Source of the DNA: Callorhinus ursinus
Taxonomy: Eukaryota; Chordata; Mammalia; Carnivora; Otariidae
Assembly: GCF_003265705.1 (NCBI RefSeq)
Contig: NW_020312785.1
Coordinates: forward strand, 25,370,561-25,434,560
Length of the DNA stretch: 64,000 nucleotides
Reading direction: 5' to 3'
A program made the position numbers and the translations under genes. Shown one piece after another: positions 1 to 11,060 of this stretch (positions are counted from its first letter, which is position 1; every line of letters starts with the position of its first letter). The notes beneath the pieces were generated by a model that was given only the letters and a program-made list of their open reading frames with translations, searched no databases and was not told the origin of the DNA.

Positions 1-113
1 CTTCCCCCTACTTGTGTTCCCTCTCTTGCTGTCTCTCTCTCTCTTTCTGTCAAATAGATAAATAAATAAATCTTCAAAAAATAAAAAAAAAGAAAGAAAG
101 AAAGAAAAGAAAC
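1..113 (+). mobile_element. Can-SINE (tRNA-Lys SINE), 3' tail, cut by window start
   Basis: The window opens in the CT-rich stretch of a Can-SINE, followed by the typical aaatagataaataaataaa tail and an A/G-rich run to about 113. The tRNA-like head lies outside the window. It abuts ERVL sequence. Confidence 0.85.
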
Positions 114-117
114 AAAC

Positions 118-1217
118 GACCTTCACAGAATTTTCCCCACCATTCTGAAGCAGCTATCTTGATAGGACAGTGGAATGGTTTTTTGATGACCCAGTGATAG
201 TGCCAACTATGTGGCAATATCTTGCACAGCAAGGGCAAGTTTCTCCAGAAACTGTATATATTCTGAATCAGCATCTAATATATGGTGCTGTTTTTCTCAG
301 AGCCAGGATTCATGGGTCAAGAAATTAAGGAGTGGAAACCAGAACAGCACCATACTATCACCCCCCTAGCCTTCCACTGGCAAACTTTTTGCTTCCCGTT
401 TCCATGACCATGTGCCTTGCTGGCCTAGAAGTCACAACAATGATCCCATTGACCTGGAAGTTAAGACTGTCACTTGGCTACTCTAGACTCCTTATGCCTC
501 TGAAATAGCAGTCATGAAAGGGAGTTATCTTAGTGGGTGAGGTAATTAATCCTGGCTACCACAGGGAAATTAGACTGCTACTCCATAATGGAGGTAAAGA
601 AGAATATTCTGGAATATAGGAGATCCCTCAGGATATGTCTTTGTATTACCATGACCATTGATTAAGGTCAATGGAAAACTACAACAACCAAATCCGGGAA
701 GGATTACTAATGGCCAGACCCTTCAGGAATGAAAGTTTAGGTGCTTTCACCAGGTAAAGAACCACGAGCAGCTGAGCTGCTTGCTAAAGGCAAAGGAATA
801 CAGAATAAATACTGGAAGAAGGTAGTTTATAAATATCAGCTATGACCATATATCTAGTTATAGAAACAATGACTATAATTGTTATGAATATTCTTATTTT
901 GTTATGAATGTATGTGTGACTATAGATATATAAAATATCTTTCTTTTCCTCTCTCATTGCATTGCAATGTATCATAAGATGTATTGACTTATTATAATAT
1001 TTAAGTATTGTTAATTTTATATTATAGTATTTAAGTTACATCAAGAAAAGTAAACATAACAAGGATTTTACCTCTTCTGCAGAAGGGGTTACTGTGTTTT
1101 CAGTTGTATGCAGGACAATTATATCATGTTAGGCAATTAGGTTGTAATTGTCTTTATTTGTAGATTAAGTATGGTTAAAGAGATAGATATGACTGCCAAC
1201 TTGATGAGAGATGGATT
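118..1217 (+). pseudogene. ERVL endogenous retrovirus, 3' internal region (end of pol), decayed
   Basis: Wording here matches the end of the ERVL internal sequence: a stretch around 250-760 corresponds to the C-terminal pol/dUTPase-type region in the plus orientation. It is riddled with stops and indels, so no intact protein remains. It runs directly into an MLT2-type LTR at 1218, the order expected for the 3' end of an ERVL provirus. ERVL elements lack env, which fits the short AT-rich spacer (about 870-1215) between pol and LTR. The family assignment is from recognition of the sequence; the exact ERVL subfamily is not resolved. Confidence 0.75.
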
Positions 1218-1637
1218 TGTGATGATTAATTTTATGTGTCAATTTAACTGGGCTACTGCCCAGGTATTTAATTAAACATTATTTGAGGTATGTCTGTGAG
1301 AGGCTTTCTGGTTGAGATTAACATTTGAATTGGTAGGCTGAATGAAGAAAACTATCCATTCCAATGTGGGTAGGCCTCATCCAACCTGTTGGAGGCCAGA
1401 ATAGAACAAAAGGTGGAATAAGGGAAAACTCACTCTGTGTGTTTTTTTTTTGTTTTGAGCTAGGACATGTTTTCTCCTGCACTCAGACTAGAATTTGTAC
1501 CACTGGCTCTTTTGGGTCTCCAATTTGTAGATAGTAGATCACAGAATTTCTCAGCCTCCAGAACTGCATGAGCAAATTCCTTATTGTAAATCCTTCTTTC
1601 CTTTTAAATATTTTCCTTATAAATAGTTCCTTATATG
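1218..1637 (+). mobile_element. MLT2-type ERVL 3' LTR, first part
   Basis: Begins tgtgatgattaattttatg and follows the MLT2 LTR pattern (ggtaggctgaatgaag; gtgggtaggcctcatcc; the late segment around 1545-1600). It stops at about 1637 where a Tigger2 element starts. The missing LTR end is found again at 4148-4282, beyond two later insertions. Confidence 0.75.
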
Positions 1638-2666
1638 TATTTGATCCTTGAACAATGCAGGGGTTGACCTTTGAACAACACAGGGATTAGAGGCACCAAG
1701 TCCCCATGCAGTCAAAAATCCACATATAAACTTTGACTCTGTAAAAAAATTAATTACTAATAGCCTATTGTTGATGGGAAGCCTTACCAATAATATAAAC
1801 AGTTGATTAACACACATTTTGTATCTGTATTATATACTGTATTCTCATAATAAAGTAATTAGAGAAAAGAAAATGTTACTAAGAAAATCGTTAAGTAAAA
1901 CAAAATACATTTACAGTACTATACATATATTTATTTAGAAAAGTCCCTGTACGGACAGGATGGGCTGCTGGAACAGTGGTGTGGTGGCCGGCCTGGCCCC
2001 AGGATGGCAATGTTCTACAGCCTGGGAGCCTTGGTTTAATAGTGGCAGTTGCCAAATGAGCATGCAGGCCATGATGGCAGCCTGGAGGCACAGTGAAGCT
2101 GCTCCATCTGCCTGGAGGTGTATCACCAACCGGTGGCCTTCAGCATTTGTGGCCACATGTGAGTGAGCTGGCCTCCAGGAAACTGAAGGGCTGGCACATC
2201 ATTAGGGAAAGGAGTCCATGCCCAGCCCTAGAAGGGCTCTGGGAACTCAGCAACCCCAGCAGGGCACTGGAGCCTGGAGCATGGAAGGGAAAGACACCAA
2301 GGGCACAAGGCTCTCTACACAGCGTTCTTACCTTCTGCGCATTCCTACACTTCAGCTTAGCCTCCTGGCCACCAGCCCCAGATGTTTAACCCAACCACCC
2401 CATCAGCACATGGTGGGACCTGCAGCCCTGGAGAGTTTCAGAGCTCCCAGGGGCTTCTGACAACCTTGAAGGGTCTCCCCGAGTGCTCAGAGGGAAGCAG
2501 GTATGACCTCCGCACCAGTTGCCTTTACTTTAGTCCTGTGGAGACTGAGGTGGACAATTGTAAATAAGTGCCTCGTTGCCTTTGCTGTCAACTCTTAAAA
2601 ACAAAACAAAAATGCATATAAGTAGACCCACACAGTTCAAATTCCTGTTGTTCCAGGGTCAACTAC
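1638..2666 (+). mobile_element. Tigger2/MER28-like DNA transposon with internal GC-rich insert
   Basis: The left terminal region (1638-1935) matches Tigger2: a degraded TIR reading ttgatccttgaac, then the AT-rich subterminal sequence including cattttgtatctgtattat. The right end (about 2608-2666) is the inverted counterpart ending ccagggtcaac. The usual Tigger2 transposase or MER28 internal sequence is absent. About 640 bp of GC-rich sequence (1940-2580) sits between the ends instead. This is a non-autonomous copy; mobilisation would have required a Tigger2 transposase in trans. Confidence 0.75.
1940..2592. other. Unidentified GC-rich insert inside Tigger2
   Basis: This segment has far higher GC content than its neighbours and is not recognised as Tigger2 sequence. 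It ends in a short A-rich run (cttaaaaacaaaacaaaa, about 2575-2592), as a retroposed cDNA would, and the A-rich target of Tigger2 flanks it on both sides. Short open frames of 60-98 codons occur in several frames, as expected from GC-rich DNA. It may be a retroposed piece of a cellular transcript, an unknown repeat or captured host DNA. Strand is not settled, although the A-run would suggest plus. Confidence 0.4.
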
Positions 2667-2672
2667 ATATAT

Positions 2673-2996
2673 TATTCTTAGTCCATTTGGGCTAGTATAA
2701 CAAAATCCCATACTCTGGGTAGCTTATAAACAACAAAAATTTATTTGTCTGAGATTCAGCACGGTCAGGTGAGAGAGCTTTTCCAGATTTTAGACTTCTT
2801 GTTTTAATCTCACAATGTGGAGAAGGCAAGGGAATTTTGTGGGGGTCTCTTTCACAAGAGCTCTAATCCCATTCATGAGGATTCTACCCAGATGACCTAA
2901 GCACCTCCTAAGGAACAGCCTCTGAATACTATGACATTGAGCATTAGAATTTCAACATATGAATTTTGAGGGAACACAAACATTCAGACCACAGCA
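2673..2996 (-). mobile_element. MLT1-type MaLR LTR (3' LTR of minus-strand provirus)
   Basis: Reads as the reverse complement of an MLT1 LTR: starts cttagtccatttgggctag and ends with ttcaacatatgaattttgag followed by aacattcagaccacagca. It pairs with a second copy at 3801-4147. Confidence 0.75.
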
Positions 2997-3800
2997 TTAT
3001 ACCCCCTAGATTCCCCAAATTCATGTCCTTCACACCTGCAGAATAATTTCATTACATCCCAACAAGCTCCAAATCCTAATTCATTCCAGCAGCATCTCAA
3101 AACTTTAAGTCCAAAGTCTCATTTAAATATCATCTAAATCAGATATGGGTGACACTTAGGGTGCAACTCATTTTAAGGCAAATTGCTCTCCTGTGAATCT
3201 GCAAATCAAACATTTTATATGCTTTCAAAATACAACAGTGTCACAGACAGAGGACACACATTCCCACTTCAAAAGGCAGAAATAGGAAAGAAAGGGGTGA
3301 CAGTTTCCAAGAAAGTTTAAAATCCAAAAAGGCAAACAATATCAAACCTTAAATCTCAAGAATTACCTTCTTTAACTCAATTATCTGCCAGACAGGCCCA
3401 GTGAGGTGGAGGTCCCACCTTCTGAATACACTGGGACATCCTTGCATTCAAGAGAAGGCAAGCTGCATCTTCAACACTACTTAGAAATTGCTTCAGCCAC
3501 GTATCTAATTTCATTGTTCACAAGTTCTACCTTCCATAAAACACGTGGACACAGACACAATTCAGCCAAGTTCTTAGCCACTTTAAACAAGGATGATTTT
3601 TCTCCATGTCCAATAACATATTTCTTTTCTAAGTCCTCACCAGAATTTTCTTTAAAAGTCCCTTCATGGCAATATAGGGTTTTTCTATCACACAACTCCA
3701 AACTTTTAAAGCCTCTATCCATTTTACCCAGTTCCAAAGCCACTTCCCCATTTTTAGACATGTGTTACAGCAGCACCCTTACCTTTTGGTACCATTATTC
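2997..3800 (-). mobile_element. MaLR internal region (MLT1-int type)
   Basis: Sits exactly between two LTR copies in the same orientation. Its right end, cagcacccttaccttttgg then gtaccattattctgtc, is the typical start of MaLR internal sequence on the reverse strand. At about 800 bp it is shorter than a full MaLR internal region. MaLR internal regions carry only remnants of gag-like sequence. The longest open frames (144 and 94 codons, overlapping on opposite strands) are chance frames. Confidence 0.7.
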
Positions 3801-4147
3801 TGTCTTAGTCTCCTTGGGCTGCTATAACAAAATACCATAGACTGAATAGCTTATAAACCACACCCTTTTCTTTCTCACAGTTCTATAGGTTGGGAATCCA
3901 AAATCCAGGTGCCAGCATAGTCAAGTGACAGCCCTCTTCTGAGTTGCAGACTTCTCATTATGTCTTTGTATGGTGGAAGGGGCTGTGGAACTCTGTGTGG
4001 TACTTTTATACAAGAACTAATCTCCTTCAGGAGGGCTCCACCTTCATGACCTGAGCACTTCCCAAAAGCCCCATCTCCTAATACCATCACATTAGGCATT
4101 AGAATTTCAACATAAGAATTTAGGGGGCTATACAAACACTGAGAACA
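3801..4147 (-). mobile_element. MLT1-type MaLR LTR (5' LTR of minus-strand provirus)
   Basis: Reverse complement of an MLT1 LTR beginning tgtcttagtctccttggg and ending near aacactgagaaca. Its similarity to 2673-2996 shows the two flank one provirus. The two LTRs are clearly diverged from each other, so the insertion is old. I could not identify a convincing target-site duplication. Confidence 0.75.
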
Positions 4148-4282
4148 TAGGGTATATAAAAATGAAATCTTTATATATATAATATAAGTGATATAAATAT
4201 ATATTCTTACATATATTTATTCTTCATATTTATATATAGTCTATTGAATCTGTTATCTGTTTCTTTGGAGAAACCTAATACA
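4148..4282 (+). mobile_element. MLT2-type ERVL LTR, terminal part
   Basis: An AT-rich stretch (4150-4240) leads into tctgtttctttggagaaacc and ends ctaataca, the standard MLT2 LTR terminus. It completes the LTR that starts at 1218, so Tigger2 and the MLT1 provirus both inserted into this LTR. Confidence 0.7.
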
Positions 4283-4283
4283 G

Positions 4284-4457
4284 ATGACCATGTGAATACA
4301 CAGTGAGAAGGTAACCATCCGCAAGTCGAGGAAAGAGGCCTCAGAAGAAACCACATCTGTGAACAACTTGATCTTAATTTTTAGCCTCTAGAACTGTGAA
4401 AAACTAAGCACCCCAATCTGTGCTATTTTGTTACAGCAGCCCTAGTAAACTAATGCA
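4284..4457 (+). mobile_element. MLT1-type LTR fragment, 3' half
   Basis: Matches the second half of an MLT1A-like LTR: gaccatgtgaatacacag, then gcctctagaactgtgaaa, ending with a tgctattttgttacagcag segment and ctaatgca. The 5' half is missing, so it is a truncated fragment lying against the MLT2 LTR end. Confidence 0.65.
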
Positions 4458-4764
4458 GGCTTTCACAGTCATAGAAAAAAACAAAGGAGTCCAAATTCAA
4501 TAGAACACTAAATATTTGGAAGAACCCATGGTGAATAATAAATTACTTTTCCAGCTCATAATAGGTCTCTTATTTTCTTTCACCTTTCTAATTGGTTACT
4601 CAAGCATTGTTAGAGAGCTACTTTGATTAAACGGGCCCAGCATACTTTCATACTTGAGACCTTATTTTTCCAAATGGACTGAAATATATGGGCAGCACAT
4701 CACAATGAAGATAATGTCTAAATAAGGCTATTACTGATTGTTCCACCCATCACACTTGCATATT
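4458..4764. other. Unassigned sequence
   Basis: AT-rich sequence in which I recognise no repeat, gene or regulatory site. Confidence 0.5.
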
Positions 4765-5335
4765 GTGTCAGTTTATAGTTACCAAAGACAAATTACCATG
4801 AATTCAATGGTTGAAAACAATATCCATCTGTGATCCTGAAGTTTCTGTAGGTCAGAAGTATAGGCACTGGTTAAATGTGTCCTCAGCTAAGGGTCGACCA
4901 ATGCTGAAATCAAGATGTTACCCAGCTTTCATTTTCATCTGGGGCTTGGAGTCCTCTTTCATACTCATTCAGATGAATGGAAACATTCAGTTCCTTGCAG
5001 TTGTAGGATTGAAGTCCCGTTTTCTTGTTGGCTAGTAGCCTAAGCAACTAAAGGGTTTTCTCTAAACCTAGACACAGGGGCCCCTTCATCTTTAAAGCTA
5101 GTGAAGGAGACTATTCCTACTATAGAATCGACTTCAGGCAGGGCCCACTCTTTTAAGGGCTCCCCTGATTAGGTTAGCCAGATAATCTCTTTTGTTTGAT
5201 TCAAAGTCAACTGATTAATAGTCTAATCATGAGAGTGATATTTAATCATACTTACAATGGGAGAGGGTTTTAGAAAGCTATATAGAGACCAGAGGTGGAA
5301 AACTCTGGTACCATCTTAGGCTTCTGTCTACCACA
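4765..5335 (-). mobile_element. MLT1-type MaLR solo LTR
   Basis: Reverse complement of an MLT1-group LTR. The left end has the accaaagacaaattaccatg and gtttctgtaggtcagaag motifs. The right end, ggcttctgtctaccaca, is the complement of the LTR start tgtggtagacagaag. It is full-length in outline but diverged. Confidence 0.65.
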
Positions 5336-5349
5336 GAGAAAATAAAATT

Positions 5350-5605
5350 CTAGTGTTTAAGATCACAAATCTTAGAGCCGGACTTCCTGAGTTCAAAACC
5401 CAATATGCTACATGTTAACTGAAAACTTGCTCAAATTAATTAAATTTGATGTGCTTTGCTTTCCTCATATGTAATATACAAAGTAGAGTGGTGTACCAAA
5501 CTTGCAAGTTGTTGTGAGGAATAAAATTTACATATATAGAAAGAAAATGAGAAGAGGGTTTAGAAGAGTGTGTGGCATACAGAAAGCACTACATGCATTT
5601 TAGCC
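5350..5605 (+). repeat. MIR SINE
   Basis: Follows the MIR order: ttagagccggacttcctgag, a degraded A/B-box region, ctttcctcatatgtaat, ttgttgtgaggaataaa and a final gtggcatacagaaagcac. It is a typical old mammalian MIR. Confidence 0.7.
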
Positions 5606-5796
5606 AGTTTATTATTAGAATAGAAATATGTTGAAGTGAGAAATTCCATTTTATTAAACTTCCCTGCCCTGCTCTTGACCTCAGAGCTCTTCCATAATTC
5701 TGTATTCACCAATTTTTTTCTCCAGTGCTGTGACTGCCCTACTTAATTTCTAATTAATGTTTCCTAACATGTTTGCTAGTTAAATAATTATTTCTC

Positions 5797-5901
5797 CAGG
5801 GGCGCCTGGCTGGCTCAGCCAGAAGAACATAAGGCTCTTGATCTCGGGGTTATAAGTTTGAGCCCCATGTTGGGTGTAGAGATTACTTAAACAAACTTAA
5901 A
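5797..5901 (+). mobile_element. Short tRNA-derived carnivoran SINE with 15-bp TSD
   Basis: Head ggggcgcctggctggctcag, middle tcttgatctcggggttataa and tail gattacttaaacaaac mark the short carnivoran SINE class without the CT-rich body. It is flanked by an exact 15-bp duplication, aaataattatttctc, at 5782-5796 and 5902-5916. Confidence 0.85.
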
Positions 5902-5916
5902 AAATAATTATTTCTC

Positions 5917-6568
5917 GTTATATTAAGACCTATATCTGTTGTGCTATGGTAGAAGGCGGTATTTAAGACAAACAAAACTACAATGATCAGAAAGGACGAA
6001 TCTTTCATCCTTCAATCTGATAACTGATCTAGACAATATTTTGAAGAGTTCCTCATTCAAATATTCATAATATTAATTGAAGCTGTACTATTCACAGAAA
6101 AATTGGAATGACCAGGATTACTTTTGATATGCTATGATTGCTTAACATAATTTAATTATGTATTATAAAAATATAACATTAGGAGTGGCAAACTTACTGA
6201 AAATTAGAGAAATTGGAAATCAGAGCACTTAATTTCTAAAGCCAGTTCCCCATGTAAATTTCTCTGTGACATTGTGAAAATCTCTAAACCATTGTGGATT
6301 TTTCACACTAATCCTAGGACAACAAAATAACAAGGAAATGGTGAACAAGTGTGAAGACTCTTTCAGGTATAAATTTTCTATTTTATGAATAAAAGATAAT
6401 ATCAGTATAGCTTATTGATTAAATTAATAACAGATGCCAGTCTTTGTGTTTTTTCTATTTTAATCAATAAACCCATATAATCCAGAGTGAAATCTTTTCA
6501 TAGTATTTTACATTCTCATTTGAGTCTATTGTCTAAAACAGTTTTCATATTTATTATCTCATTTAATA
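5917..6568. other. Unassigned AT-rich sequence
   Basis: No recognisable repeat or gene. Confidence 0.5.
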
Positions 6569-6600
6569 TCTCTCTCTTCCTTTCCCTCTCTCTCTCTCTT

Positions 6601-6666
<66 letters not shown>
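6569..6666 (+). repeat. Compound (CT)n(CA)n microsatellite
   Basis: An interrupted CT run (6569-6636) passes directly into a pure CA run of about 16 units (6635-6666). Confidence 0.95.
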
Positions 6667-6669
<3 letters not shown>

Positions 6670-6684
6670 GTAGTAAATAGCATA

Positions 6685-6825
6685 GGTAATTATCCCACTT
6701 TATACATGGAATAAGGGTGATTCCAAGAAGTTAAGCAAACTTGCAAAAAGGCACAGTTAATGAGTGCTAGCTCCTTGACTTAACTTTAGATTTCTGTGTT
6801 AGCACACCATGCTACCTTTTCCATG
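6685..6825 (-). repeat. MIR fragment
   Basis: Reverse MIR wording: cccactttatacatgga, aagttaagcaaacttgc and a trailing tgttagcacaccatgctacc segment. Confidence 0.55.
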
Positions 6826-9650
6826 CCATTTGCCCTAGAACATAACGTAGTTGAACACTTCTATATTTTTAACTTTTAGGACAAATAAGACAAGAATCCT
6901 AACACATTTATTATTAGGTTCGAGAGGCACAATATTGTGCACTGTCTGCCCATTTGAGTAATCTTTAGAATCCTAAATTTGGCAGAATACTCAATATGTA
7001 GACATTTATTGAATCTATTGTTTCCTAGACACTAGGCTAACCAATGTAGAATATGCTGGGGTATATAAGGCAAAATGCTGTGGAGCATTTGTATTTAGAA
7101 GGGGGTATCAATGAGAAGAGCTATAAATTATCAATTTTTAATTCATTTTTTTCTGAATATTGAATGTCTTGTGCAGTCACCTTATAGGAAGATTTCTTAT
7201 GAAATAGGCATATAAAATCAAAAGACATTGAACAAAGGGATATACTTCTTAGAAATTAAGTGAATAAAGAATGGCAGAGAGACAGGGTCCAACATATAAA
7301 CACAGTTGGGAACAATATTTTAAAGTAGACAACTTAGGTTTTTTACTCCATTCAACTATTTTCACATGTGTTCCTTGATGGGAATTAGTTTGTTATTGGC
7401 TTCAGAGAAAGTGACTGAATATATTTCAAATTATGATTATAAAAAGCCACCAAAAATAGAGATAATTCAAGAGAATATCCTTAAGGGAGATAATATATGG
7501 TCTTCAGGGAAGAATTATATTTATCTGTGACACACATATAAGGTAAATTCTATTCATCTTAGCCAATTTTGGTTAATGCAGAACCAGATATAAGTTAGGT
7601 TTTCTTTTTGTCCAAATGTCAGTCTTTAATCAAAAATGAAGCTGAAACTTAACAAAAATTTAGAATATTAAGGGCTGCTGTCTAAAATCTTGAAAGCCTG
7701 AGTAAATATGGTTATTTGCCAAATACAAGAGGTAAATTTTAGGAATTGGTTTACAGAGATATTGATGGCAATTCAATAGTCTTTTTGAAAATTTTGGTTT
7801 TATAACAACTTGAATTAACTCAAATGATCTCAGCCCCCCCATATTTTAAACTATCTACACTTTCATTCTTTGAGAAATATGAAATAGCAAGGTTTAAGAG
7901 GTGTTCTCCATATTGACCTTGAGACCAATATAAATATAATAGCTCCAAAAGTACACGTAGGTGATCAGAAAGGTATTGGAGTAGCATATTTCTTTTTGTA
8001 TCATCCCTAGTTATCTCATCACTTATATGTGATTCATAATTTGCCACATCATTGTAAACCAAGGTTTAGGATGGTGATTTACCTATGCTATTTTTTTATC
8101 TTACCACCACAGATATTTTTGTTTTCAGTGGGACTTGTCAGAAAATCTTACGATTTTATTTAGAAGAGTTCATAGAGAGAGACAAATACAAGATTTATAG
8201 TGTGGCAAAATTGCCAAACTATATCTTTAGCATTAACCATATGAATTAAGAGTAACATTTCTAAACCCAAGAGGAAAACATTGAACACTTAACGAGCTTT
8301 TCCACTGATTACTTATGTGACTCGAGACAAAATAATTTAACCCCTCTGTTCTTTCATCTCCATCTGTTAATTTATATTCTATGAGGCATTTTTGTGTCTT
8401 ATCATCTTTGCAAGGTAAATTAATGTTAAAAGGGGGAAAATAAAGTGTCATGTGGAAAATTAAGCTAATGATATAGTAATTGTCAGTTAAACAGTTTGAA
8501 TTTTTTGGAAGAAAAATAGGAAGCAACTTGAAGCATCATTATTTAATGAAAGCAGCAGTATCTGTAACTCTCATTCGCATGAGCTGCACTATAAAATATG
8601 AATTAATCTTTTTGCTTTGGATAGAAAATAGGTAAAAATTGTCATTTATCAACAACTTGATATGTGAAAAGTAAAGAAACTAGCTTTATGTACTGGTTTA
8701 ATAAGCAAATCAAACTAAGGGTGAAATATCTTTCTTGCAATTATAAGAAAAAAGTTTGTTATATTGATTTTTTGGGATCTGTCTTTGCATTGTTAATGTA
8801 AATATTAATGTAAAACACTTCATAGTTTGGTTCTTTCTTGTCTTGAAATAATATCTTTTTTTTGCACACTGAAACTTAAAAAGGGATCTTTTATCATAGA
8901 TGTGGTATCATTCCACCTCAAATTTCTTATTGGATATTTCCACTGATTGTATTCATTTTCCATTAGGTATTTATTGGTCACCTGGTAAATGCAATGTTCT
9001 AGGAGTTGTGAGATTCTTAAAGATGGCACGAAAACTTGCTAACTATGGTACATGGTAAATTATTGCATCTAATTTTTAATGACACAGCAGCAGGTGCAAA
9101 CTAACTCAAACTAGGGCTGGGAGAAAGGTGATCTATAAGGACATTTGGTGCATGTCTCAGGCCAGTCTACATCTACATGGCAAGAATATGGTCCATGGAA
9201 TCCCACAGTCTATCTCTTGTCTCCACTGTCCTTTCTCCCTTTAAGTCTTCTGTTGAGGTTGGATATTCAGGAAGCATCACCCTTGCTCAAAGATATAATA
9301 CTCTTCTCTGTTATCCTAGTAAGAAAATAAAGACTTGGCCTGCCACTTTAGGAAGGTGATTTCTGCTTCATTCTACATATTTACACAGGCTTTTAATTGG
9401 TTGATAAAAAATAATACACAATTTTGAATTTTTAGTTAACAAATCTTTCACTCATAAATTCTGTCTCAATAGTATCTTGGTATATTTTGTGGGGAAATTT
9501 TTAAAAATTGATTCACTTTCTGTTAAATAAGGATAATGTGAATTGACTCTGTTCAAAGGCCTTAATTAATAATTTGGGAAACATTTCTTTTAACAGCCAC
9601 CTTTATAATGTCCCCTTACATGCAGAGTGCTGTGAATATTACTGTGAATT
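6826..9650. other. Mostly unassigned AT-rich sequence
   Basis: Apart from a MIR fragment (8275-8390) and a weak L2/MIR3-like patch near 6990-7070 (tttattgaatctattgtttc), I see no gene or clear repeat. The segment 9105-9360 is less AT-rich and ends in an aataaag motif, but I could not place it in any family. Confidence 0.5.
8275..8390 (+). repeat. MIR fragment
   Basis: The core resembles MIR: cactgattacttatgtgact, an aataatttaacccctctg segment and tcatctccatctgttaa. Confidence 0.5.
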
Positions 9651-9666
9651 TAAAAAGTTTGGTTCA

Positions 9667-9849
9667 GGGCGCCTGGGTGGCTCAGCCGGTTAAGCACCTG
9701 CATTCAGCTCAGGTCATGATCTCAGAGTCCTGGGATCGAGCCCCACGTTCGGCTCCCCAAAGGAGTCTGCCTGTCCCTCTCTCCCCGCCTCAACTCAAGT
9801 TGTTTTTCTCAAGTAAATAAATAAAATATTTTTTAAAAATATAAAAAAT
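9667..9849 (+). mobile_element. Can-SINE with TSD
   Basis: Intact head gggcgcctgggtggctcag, tRNA-like region, CT-rich body and aaataaataaaatattt tail. The flanks aaaaagtttggttca (9652-9666) and aaaagtctttggttca (9851-9866) are the target-site duplication. Confidence 0.9.
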
Positions 9850-9866
9850 AAAAAGTCTTTGGTTCA

Positions 9867-10689
9867 TACACTCAAAAAGCTAACAGTCAAGTGAGAGAAT
9901 CTGACATACATTGTGTGTTATAATGACATAAGCAAGTATGTTTTAAATGCTCATTAGCTGTGCAAAGTATGATGCCAGCACTAAAAAAACAACAATAACA
10001 ATAACAATACAGGAAGAGCTTAATGGAAGAAAAGACACTTAATATGAGTAAGGTTTCCATTGGTGACAAAGTATCAGAGTATATTCCTACAATGGGAATT
10101 CTGTAAGATAGATGATTCCCAGGGAGGATAGTAGGACTTGTTCAAATAATAGTTAGATGCAGGTCATGCATACAATTATAGGAGGTTCAAAAGAGGGAAA
10201 TGGCTAAAATGTGGCAAAATCAATACCAGCCTTGGGTCTATTTTCAAAAATGTAGAGCTAACACATCTGAGACAGTTTGATGTTGATCTTTATCATATTA
10301 AGTGTATGAAGGTTCTGATAAGGCAATATATCAATATAAGTAACAGTGGATACTATACATTTCAATGATTTCTAGAAAAATTGGGGACCCATTATGCTAA
10401 ATAAAAACTCATTTTTTTTCTAAAGGGCTGTATAAGCCTGAAGGAGTTCAGAGAACCATATAAATGCTAGTTGATTAAAAATCAAGTCCCCTATGACTTG
10501 AGCTAAGTTGGTAATTCTATGTCATGAGAGAAAGAGAAATTTGGAAAGTCTTAATAGATTATAAGAATTAAATTACTATATAAACTCTATTAATTATTTT
10601 TATAGGGCATTGTTATGTGTTGGGGGGAAAAGATATTTTTCTGAATTTGAGTTGGGCCTAATGAGCCATTTGTGATGTGTATATGGAAT
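9867..10689. other. Unassigned AT-rich sequence
   Basis: No recognisable feature beyond a short CAA/CAATAA-rich run near 9985-10010. Confidence 0.5.
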
Positions 10690-10806
10690 CAGTTATCTCC
10701 TTGAAAAATAGGTGTTGTATGGAAGTGTTGAGTCATATATTGTACACTTGAAACTAATATCACACTGTATGTTAAGTAACTGGAATTTAAACAAAAACTT
10801 AAAAAA
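10690..10806 (+). mobile_element. L1 3' end fragment
   Basis: Contains the classic L1 3'-terminal wording attgtacacttgaaactaat and actgtatgttaagtaactgg, followed by an A-rich tail. Confidence 0.7.
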
Positions 10807-10850
10807 GAAAATCAGTAAAACAAAATACTCTAGAAAGTCCCATGACTTCT

Positions 10851-11044
10851 CTTTTTTTTAAGGACTTTATTTATTTTTCGACAGAGAGAGAGAGCAAGAG
10901 AGGGAACACAAGCAGGGGGAGTGGGAGAGGGAGAAGCAGGCTCCCCATGGGGCAGGGAGCTCGATGTGGAACTCGATCCCAGGACCCTGGGATCATGACC
11001 TGAGCTGAAGGCAGACGCTTAATGACTGAGCCACCCAGGAGCCC
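10851..11044 (-). mobile_element. Can-SINE with imperfect TSD
   Basis: Reverse-strand copy running from ttaaggactttatttattt to ctgagccacccaggagccc. The flanks aagtcccatgacttct (10835-10850) and aagccccatatctttt (11045-11060) look like a diverged duplication. A 60-codon frame on the minus strand is only SINE sequence. Confidence 0.88.
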
Positions 11045-11060
11045 AAGCCCCATATCTTTT

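Noticed and set aside
3406..3840. 144-codon plus-strand frame
   Set aside because: It runs across the MaLR internal region and into the LTR on the strand opposite to the element, so it is a chance frame.
9667..9740. tRNA-gene-like heads with A- and B-box wording
   Set aside because: They are heads of SINEs with A-rich tails and target-site duplications, not tRNA genes.
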